DNA from: Deltaproteobacteria bacterium
Lineage (GTDB): Bacteria; Desulfobacterota; DSM-4660; Desulfatiglandales; HGW-15
Direction of reading: 5' to 3'
DNA: 49,458 nt
NCBI GenBank assembly: GCA_016931115.1
Contig: JAFGFM010000041.1
Span: 1-49,458 of the forward strand
Below the pieces are notes generated by a model. The model was not told the DNA's origin, searched no databases, and worked only from the letters and a program-made list of their open reading frames with translations. Shown here in pieces: positions 45,023 to 49,458 of the stretch (within the stretch, counting starts at the first letter, position 1; each line of letters begins with the position of its first letter). Made by a program: the position numbers and the translations under genes.

Positions 45023-46192
45023 ATGAGAAAAGTAGCAATTATAGGAGTTGGTCAGAGCGCATTTGTACGCGGATATCCCGGTTCAATCAGGGAGCTGGCC
45101 TTTGAGGGCTTCAGGGAGGCCATGCAGGATGCAAAAATAGCAACAACCGATATAGACGCCTCAGTAGTTTGCTCTTCACCTGAATATGACAAACAGAGAT
45201 CACCAGCCGGCGTTCTGGCCGAATACCTGGGGTTGACTCCTCAGCCCACATTTTACGTGGAGACCCTCTGTTCATCAAGCAGTACCGGCCTCAAGCTGGC
45301 CTATTCGCTTGTTGCATCAGGCCTGCATGACGTGGTAGCGGTTGTAGGCTTCCAGAAGATGTCAGAAATAACATCTGCGGAGTCCCAGGAGAGGATGGGG
45401 AGGGGCGCTGATATCCAGTGGGAAAGCCCCTTTGGAACAATGATGCCTGCATATTATGCCACCTATGCAAGGGGACATTTTCTTAAATATGGCACCACAC
45501 CGGATGACCTGGCCCTTATCAGGGTAAAGGCCGCCACCTATGGCCAGATAAATGAAAAGGCCGTTTACAGAAAACCTGTAACGTTTGACATGTTTTCCGA
45601 CCCTGACAACACCATGTCAGGCCCTGTTGCAAGCCCCTTAAGGGTAGGAGACTGCTGCGCAAATGCGGATGGAAGCTCATGCCTGATAGTGGCCTGTGAA
45701 GAGAAGGCAAAAATCTTTTCAAAAAAACCGGTCTGGATCAAGGGTATCGGCGCTGCATCCACAGCGGTTAACCTTTCAGGAAGAGACCTATTCTCCGGCC
45801 TTTCTGTTGGTATTGAGGCAGGAAAACAGGCATACAAGATGGCAGGGATTACACCCAAACATATCAATGTTGCAGAGGTGCATGACTGCTTCACAATAGC
45901 GGAACTTATGGCCTATGAAAACCTGGGTTTTGCAAAACCTGGCGAGGGCAAGGAGCTTATCAGGTCAAAGGAGACCTACAGGGAGGGGAGCATCCCGGTT
46001 AATGTTGACGGAGGGCTCTTATCCAAGGGGCATCCGATCGGGGCTACTGGCGGTTCGCAGGTTAGGACAATAGTCCTCCAGCTGAGGGGTGAGGCCGGGG
46101 CTATGCAGGTTAAGGAGCCAGTATTCGGTCTGGTGCATAATATAGGCGGCGTTGGCCTTTACGGCAATGTAACAATACTGGGGAGGGAATAA
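45023..46192 (+). CDS. SCP2-type thiolase family acyltransferase
   Basis: This 389-aa protein starts MRKVAIIGVGQSAFVRG with AAGGAGG 5 bases before it. It has the thiolase nucleophile Cys83 in TLCSSSSTGL, His in VHDCFTIAE and GGLLSKGHPIGATGG. The family catalyses reversible cleavage of beta-ketoacyl-CoA or related condensation. It precedes a DUF35 Zn-ribbon protein by one base; such pairs are common in archaea and Desulfobacterota, where DUF35 presumably bridges the thiolase to partner enzymes. Degradation of acyl-CoA is a reasonable guess, but substrate is not known. Confidence 0.9.
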   Translation: MRKVAIIGVGQSAFVRGYPGSIRELAFEGFREAMQDAKIATTDIDASVVCSSPEYDKQRSPAGVLAEYLGLTPQPTFYVETLCSSSSTGLKLAYSLVASGLHDVVAVVGFQKMSEITSAESQERMGRGADIQWESPFGTMMPAYYATYARGHFLKYGTTPDDLALIRVKAATYGQINEKAVYRKPVTFDMFSDPDNTMSGPVASPLRVGDCCANADGSSCLIVACEEKAKIFSKKPVWIKGIGAASTAVNLSGRDLFSGLSVGIEAGKQAYKMAGITPKHINVAEVHDCFTIAELMAYENLGFAKPGEGKELIRSKETYREGSIPVNVDGGLLSKGHPIGATGGSQVRTIVLQLRGEAGAMQVKEPVFGLVHNIGGVGLYGNVTILGRE

Positions 46193-46193
46193 A

Positions 46194-46625
46194 ATGGCGA
46201 AAAAAGATATTGATATAAGGTTCAGCAAGTTTGGTACAATCAGTTTCACCTCCACAACCAAGGTAAACGATTTTATAGATAAGCTCGAGGCAGGCAAGGT
46301 ATCAGGGACAATTTGCAAGGATTGCGGGGCCAAGTATTTTCCGCCCAGGGCAGACTGCTGCAAATGTTTTTCAAGCAATATGGAGTGGTTTGATGTAAGC
46401 GGCAAAGGAAAGCTTCTCACATACAGCAAACTGGAATATGCCCCTATCGGTTTTGAAAATGATCTCCCCTACTGCATTGCAGTGGTTGATTTTGGCGAAT
46501 ACAAGGTATTCGGCAGGATCAGCGGGGATATTGCTGACAGTGAAATAACGGGTGGCATGGAGCTTAAGGCGGTTGTGAACAAGCTTCCCAGCGGCCAGAT
46601 TAACTACGTTTTTGAAAAGGCATAA
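46194..46625 (+). CDS. Zn-ribbon OB-fold (DUF35) protein
   Basis: This 143-aa protein has a Zn-ribbon with ICKDCGAKYFPPRADCCKC, then an OB-fold (KGKLLTYSKLEYAP, PYCIAVVDFGEYKVFGRI). DUF35 proteins bind acyl-CoA or bridge thiolase to HMG-CoA synthase in archaea. It lies one base after the thiolase stop, so co-translation and complex formation are likely. Confidence 0.88.
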   Translation: MAKKDIDIRFSKFGTISFTSTTKVNDFIDKLEAGKVSGTICKDCGAKYFPPRADCCKCFSSNMEWFDVSGKGKLLTYSKLEYAPIGFENDLPYCIAVVDFGEYKVFGRISGDIADSEITGGMELKAVVNKLPSGQINYVFEKA

Positions 46626-46647
46626 TTTTTTGGCTCCTGCCATATCT

Positions 46648-46675
46648 GTAGAGACAAGGCATGCCTTGTCTCTAC
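46648..46675. repeat. 28-bp perfect palindrome before prmA
   Basis: GTAGAGACAAGGCA and its exact reverse complement meet with no loop, between the DUF35 gene and prmA. It shares the GTAGRGRC outer arms of the other palindromes but has its own core. It may terminate the thiolase-DUF35 transcript or sit inside a longer one. Confidence 0.88.
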
Positions 46676-46698
46676 AATTAATTATTAATCAGGAATTC

Positions 46699-47598
46699 AT
46701 GGAAGAAAATTCAGATAAAAATCCCGGCCATCCCGGCTGGCTTGAGATAACTATAGATATAGACCCCTCTGCAAGGGAGGCAGTTAGCGACTTTCTCATG
46801 GGCCTGGGATGCGACGGTGTTGTTTCAGAGGATTTTGAAAACGGTCTTATGAAGGCATACCTGCCCTCTGACACTAATGACCCAGATGTTATCAGAGATA
46901 GTCTTTTAACATTTCTTGGTAATCTGAAAGACCCATTCCCTGGTATTGCTGATCCTGTTATGGATATAAAAGAGATAGCCAATCAGGACTGGGGTACAAC
47001 CTGGCGCAGCTTTTTTTACCTGGAAAAGATCACTGACAATCTCATGATCTTACCTGCCTGGGAGGCCATGCCTGACCCTGTTAAATGTCATGTAATAAGG
47101 ATAGATCCGGGCACTGCCTTTGGCACAGGCAAGCATGAAACTACAAGGATGTGCCTTAAGGCCATTGAGGATAATGCCCCGAGTAAACCATGGACAATGC
47201 TTGATGTTGGCACTGGGAGCGGTATACTCTCTGTTTATGGGGCAATGCTGGGGGCTCAGGAGATCACGGCCATAGATAATGACCCAGAGGCAGTAAGCTG
47301 GGCAGAAAAGAATATTGCCCTGAATGATATTCCTGTAAAGATCGATCTGTCCACAACACCTCTGGAAGAGATTGATAAGAGGTATGATATTATCGTTGCA
47401 AACATCATAATGAACACCATACTGGAATTAAACCCCCTGTTTTCCGGGCGACTTGCACATGATGGTATTCTTATCCTCTCCGGTATACTAACCGGGCAGA
47501 TAGATAGAATAGTGGAAGATTTAAAGCGCCATGGCCTTAAAAAAACAGGTGAAACCATCATGGGTGAATGGGCATGCCTTATAGTGAAAAAGGTTTAA
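46699..47598 (+). CDS. prmA: Ribosomal protein L11 methyltransferase
   Basis: This 299-aa protein has the PrmA N-terminal substrate-binding domain (LEITIDIDPSAREAVSDF), the linker block DWGTTWRSFF, IDPGTAFGTGKHETTRM, SAM motif I MLDVGTGSGILSVYGA and motif IV IIVANIIMNTIL. PrmA trimethylates ribosomal protein L11. The open frame runs back to 46612, but that part would translate the palindrome at 46648-46675, whereas AGGAA precedes the Met at 46699. Length matches the family (about 293). Confidence 0.93.
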   Translation: MEENSDKNPGHPGWLEITIDIDPSAREAVSDFLMGLGCDGVVSEDFENGLMKAYLPSDTNDPDVIRDSLLTFLGNLKDPFPGIADPVMDIKEIANQDWGTTWRSFFYLEKITDNLMILPAWEAMPDPVKCHVIRIDPGTAFGTGKHETTRMCLKAIEDNAPSKPWTMLDVGTGSGILSVYGAMLGAQEITAIDNDPEAVSWAEKNIALNDIPVKIDLSTTPLEEIDKRYDIIVANIIMNTILELNPLFSGRLAHDGILILSGILTGQIDRIVEDLKRHGLKKTGETIMGEWACLIVKKV

Positions 47599-47741
47599 CA
47601 GTGCAGAGACGACAGTTTTAAAGGTAAAGGCAGGTCTTATTCCGCTGGGGGTACCTATGGCGGGAATTCAGACTCCCAATGCTAAACTGTTCCTGCAACA
47701 ATCTCGGGATAAATTCGGTGGAAGTCTATTACTCTGAGGTC

Positions 47742-47762
47742 ATTCCCGACCAGATCGGGAAT
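47742..47762. repeat. ATTCCCGA-N5-TCGGGAAT inverted repeat
   Basis: An 8-bp inverted repeat with 5-base loop (CCAGA) lies in non-coding DNA between prmA and the toxin remnant. The motif GTCATTCCCG...CGGGAATCC is a widespread dispersed intergenic element. The surrounding 47599-47836 has no convincing ORF. Confidence 0.7.
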
Positions 47763-47836
47763 CCATCTGTTTTTGATTTGTATTTATTGAAAAATGCCCA
47801 ATGTCACGGGCTGGCTTCAGATTTTCACATAGTCCT

Positions 47837-47950
47837 TTATTTATCGTAGGCCGGTTTCAGATTCTTTAACATAGGGTAATGCCTGGTATTAAGAGTTTTC
47901 AATTCGGCATTTTCGGCATCAGCAGTTGCTGCCAGGAAGGATTGGCCTTG
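47837..47950 (-). pseudogene. C-terminal tail of a PIN-domain (VapC-type) toxin
   Basis: Reading the antitoxin frame past its TGA gives 37 codons and a TAA at 47837: SFLAATADAENAELKTLNTRHYP is the beginning. The AATA...LKTLNTRHYPML...PAY pattern is typical of the last 35 residues of VapC toxins (final acidic region, TxNxRHF/Y, PY end). The rest of the PIN domain, including the N-terminal D and central acidic residues, is missing. A short frame ATGACAAGG begins at the antitoxin stop but ends after 11 codons. This is therefore a deletion remnant, and the toxin activity has been lost. Confidence 0.7.
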
Positions 47951-48190
47951 TCATAGCTGCTCTCTGTCCCATTCAGCTCGAACAGACCTGAAATCAGGTA
48001 AATCATCGCGATTCTTCCAAATACCTGCGGCCTCACGAAGAACTGATTCTCTGTGTCTGCTGCCCGATTCGCCGATAAACCTTTCTATCTCCTCACGAAT
48101 TATTTCACTCGGCTTTTTCCCTGAAGACTTTGCTATAACAGCAAGTTCTTCACGTTGCTCTTCAGTTAAATATATCTGTGTTCGAACCAT
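47951..48190 (-). CDS. Ribbon-helix-helix antitoxin (CopG/VapB-like)
   Basis: This 79-aa protein begins with an RHH fold: MVRTQIYLTEEQREELAVIA, the strand-helix-helix of CopG/Arc proteins, followed by KKPSEIIREEIERFI. The remainder (HRESVLREAAGIW, DLPDFRSVRAEWD) is the acidic toxin-binding tail typical of RHH antitoxins of PIN toxins. GGAGGTG upstream is a strong ribosome-binding site. A VapC-like tail follows in-frame after its stop, so this is an antitoxin that outlived its toxin. It lies 37 bases after the RNase H-fold gene. Confidence 0.85.
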   Translation of the reverse strand: MVRTQIYLTEEQREELAVIAKSSGKKPSEIIREEIERFIGESGSRHRESVLREAAGIWKNRDDLPDFRSVRAEWDREQL

Positions 48191-48227
48191 AATTCACCTC
48201 CGGTAAAATGTACACCACGATATTACA

Positions 48228-48734
48228 TTACACCGAAGACATGTCAAGGTGGCCAATATGATAGGACGCCTCCAATTTACATAAGGCTAACAAATCATTT
48301 CGAAATATTGGCTTATTATTTTCTATAGCGGTACGTGCTAATTTGTGTGACATCTGATTTGTTCTCTTCGGCTTATATTGAAAAGCCACGCTATCGAACA
48401 GGTCTGATAGCCTCAGAATTGCACCAACAAGGCCATAACTGTCTTTTCCGGTTTGCTGTTTAGGATTCGTTTTAAGTAATTTTTTGAGATAATTGTAATC
48501 AGTTTTTATTTTGATCATTTTATAACCTCTTTCATTACTGATTCCTAATGCCCGATAGATGGCCAGCATTTCACCGCTGCCGGATGGAATACCTGTGTAT
48601 GCCTCACCAATTTGATCTATAAGAATTCCATTTCTGTGGGGTTTATCAGTTTCATGTATTGCAAGCCCAATCATTGTTGTCATAGTTTTAAAATTGAAGC
48701 TGGCATCTACAATAATTGTTTGCCTGAGAGACAT
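48228..48734 (-). CDS. RNase H-like fold protein
   Basis: This 168-aa protein has the pattern of an RNase HI/reverse-transcriptase-like domain: IIVDASFNF (first Asp), GSGEMLAIYRAL (Glu), IKIKTDYNYLKKLL (second Asp), and RTNQMSHKLARTA, where RNase H has N-x-x-A-D-x-LA and this protein has His instead of the last Asp. Three of four acidic positions remain. Homologues occur in phage and accessory DNA. The gene is not associated with a replicase here. It lies upstream of the antitoxin and may be co-transcribed. Confidence 0.6.
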   Translation of the reverse strand: MSLRQTIIVDASFNFKTMTTMIGLAIHETDKPHRNGILIDQIGEAYTGIPSGSGEMLAIYRALGISNERGYKMIKIKTDYNYLKKLLKTNPKQQTGKDSYGLVGAILRLSDLFDSVAFQYKPKRTNQMSHKLARTAIENNKPIFRNDLLALCKLEASYHIGHLDMSSV

Positions 48735-48987
48735 AAAATATAAAATCCTTTTATATTTAACACCCTGCTTAGCAGTCAGACAACTCGAATGATCTCATTG
48801 TATGACATATTTTAAAATGAACCTGTAAAGTAATACTACATTTCAAAAAGGTATAAAAGCATAGGATGTCATCTTATTCAATACGTTTCTGTCAATTGTG
48901 TAGGCCAGACACCCATTGCCATTGCGAACCCATTCAGCCCGATTAGGCTAGATAATAGCCGGTCTTAGTTTACCGTTTGGCTCGGTT

Positions 48988-49458
48988 TCATTTTTTGAAA
49001 ATAATACAATGCCAGAATTGAATTATTGAAGGATCAATAAACCCATCTTTATAAAATGTATAATCATGACATTGAAATATATCCTTTACTTTTTCAGTAG
49101 AGTAGAGTTCAACTTTCCTTTCAATCTTTTCTCCATTTATTACAGGATATGTTATGCTTTGGCCTTCTCCTTTAAAAAATATATTCATGAAGTATGCGCC
49201 TGGATTCAGAATATTGTCTATTTTAACCAGTAGTTTATGGAGATCGGTTTCATTTATATGAATCAATGAAGAACACGCAAATATTCCATCAAACTTACCT
49301 AAAGATTTATCAATATCAAAAAAATCTATCTCATAAAATGCAATTTCATTGTTTCTTTCTTTTGCGATTTTTATCGATTCTTTACTGAAATCAATACCTA
49401 TAACTTCTGCCCCTTCTTTGGCCAAGCGCATACTTTCTTGCCCTGGTCCGCAACCAAG
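48988..49458 (-). CDS. Class I SAM-dependent methyltransferase, 5' end beyond window
   Basis: The open frame enters from the right edge. Upstream of the first internal Met, codons encode LGCGPGQES, which is SAM motif I, so the true start lies beyond 49458. Then VIGIDFSKESIKIAKE is motif II, FDGIFACSSLIHI motif IV, and IDNILNPGAYFMNIF the post-IV strand. At least 156 residues are visible. The substrate is unknown. It is separated from the RNase H-fold gene by 253 bases without an ORF. Confidence 0.8.
   Translation of the reverse strand, partial: LGCGPGQESMRLAKEGAEVIGIDFSKESIKIAKERNNEIAFYEIDFFDIDKSLGKFDGIFACSSLIHINETDLHKLLVKIDNILNPGAYFMNIFFKGEGQSITYPVINGEKIERKVELYSTEKVKDIFQCHDYTFYKDGFIDPSIIQFWHCIIFKK

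Noticed and set aside
46612-46698. An N-terminal extension of PrmA
   Set aside because: It would translate the 28-bp palindrome and lacks PrmA homology; MEENSDK at 46699 has AGGAA upstream.
48735-48987. Possible small RNA or gene in the gap before the last methyltransferase
   Set aside because: AT-rich DNA without a convincing hairpin, promoter pair or ORF.

Overview
This window most resembles a chromosomal segment of an anaerobic bacterium, probably a Desulfobacterota (deltaproteobacterial) lineage. That is inferred from the gene mix: tetrahydromethanopterin (H4MPT) C1 genes, a glycyl radical enzyme, a long-form class II aldolase, a Lon-like AAA protease and an SCP2-type thiolase with a DUF35 partner. 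There is no rRNA, tRNA, IS element or CRISPR array that I can recognise. Several intergenic spaces carry short dispersed palindromes.

Positions 1-16100 form a large archaeal-style C1 module. At the left edge is the start of an ATP-grasp gene resembling those linked to methanofuran/H4MPT synthesis. A broken AlbA_2-type gene follows. The operon fwdD-fwdB-fwdA-fwdC (2027-6161, +) has a near-consensus sigma70 promoter. It encodes a formylmethanofuran dehydrogenase whose FwdB keeps the [4Fe-4S] cysteines and the Mo/W-ligating cysteine. Facing it is a long minus-strand operon with its own promoter (16129-16157). In transcription order it holds an MmgE/PrpD protein, an MptG-like GHMP enzyme, mtdB, an ATP-grasp ligase, a dihydropteroate synthase-like protein, ftr, mch, an MptN-like ATP-grasp ligase and a CitG-like protein. 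Together Fwd, Ftr, Mch and MtdB would interconvert CO2 and methylene-H4MPT, and the other genes look like cofactor synthesis. Fae, Mer/MetF and the electron-carrying Fwd subunits are not in the window.

Positions 16185-24431 (all minus) hold a likely envelope-signalling operon (PilZ, membrane Ser/Thr kinase with TPRs, LysM lipoprotein, secreted pentapeptide-repeat protein, then DUF3795). Upstream of it lie moaA (molybdopterin synthesis, fitting a Mo/W enzyme), an HD/OB-fold exoribonuclease-like protein and fructose-bisphosphate aldolase. Positions 24552-35022 hold a truncated YhcH-family remnant, a methyltransferase, an FAD oxidoreductase, a Lon-like protease, Hsp20, aconitase, RecQ and a DUF2284 protein. 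Positions 35080-43599 hold an orphan glycyl radical enzyme with a strong promoter, a hybrid histidine kinase, a PHP phosphoesterase, an esterase and a transglutaminase. Positions 43628-47598 hold a KAS III-like synthase divergent from a thiolase/DUF35 pair, then prmA. The right end (47599-49458) looks eroded: a VapC toxin tail behind an intact ribbon-helix-helix antitoxin, an RNase H-fold protein and a partial methyltransferase.

The most interesting items are the archaeal-type Fwd complex combined with bacterial MtdB, the MmgE/PrpD gene heading the C1 operon, the orphan glycyl radical enzyme with a GCQE active-site loop, and the family of palindromes that sit at gene ends and in two cases supply the stop codon. 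All function calls come from reading the sequence; no database search was run.
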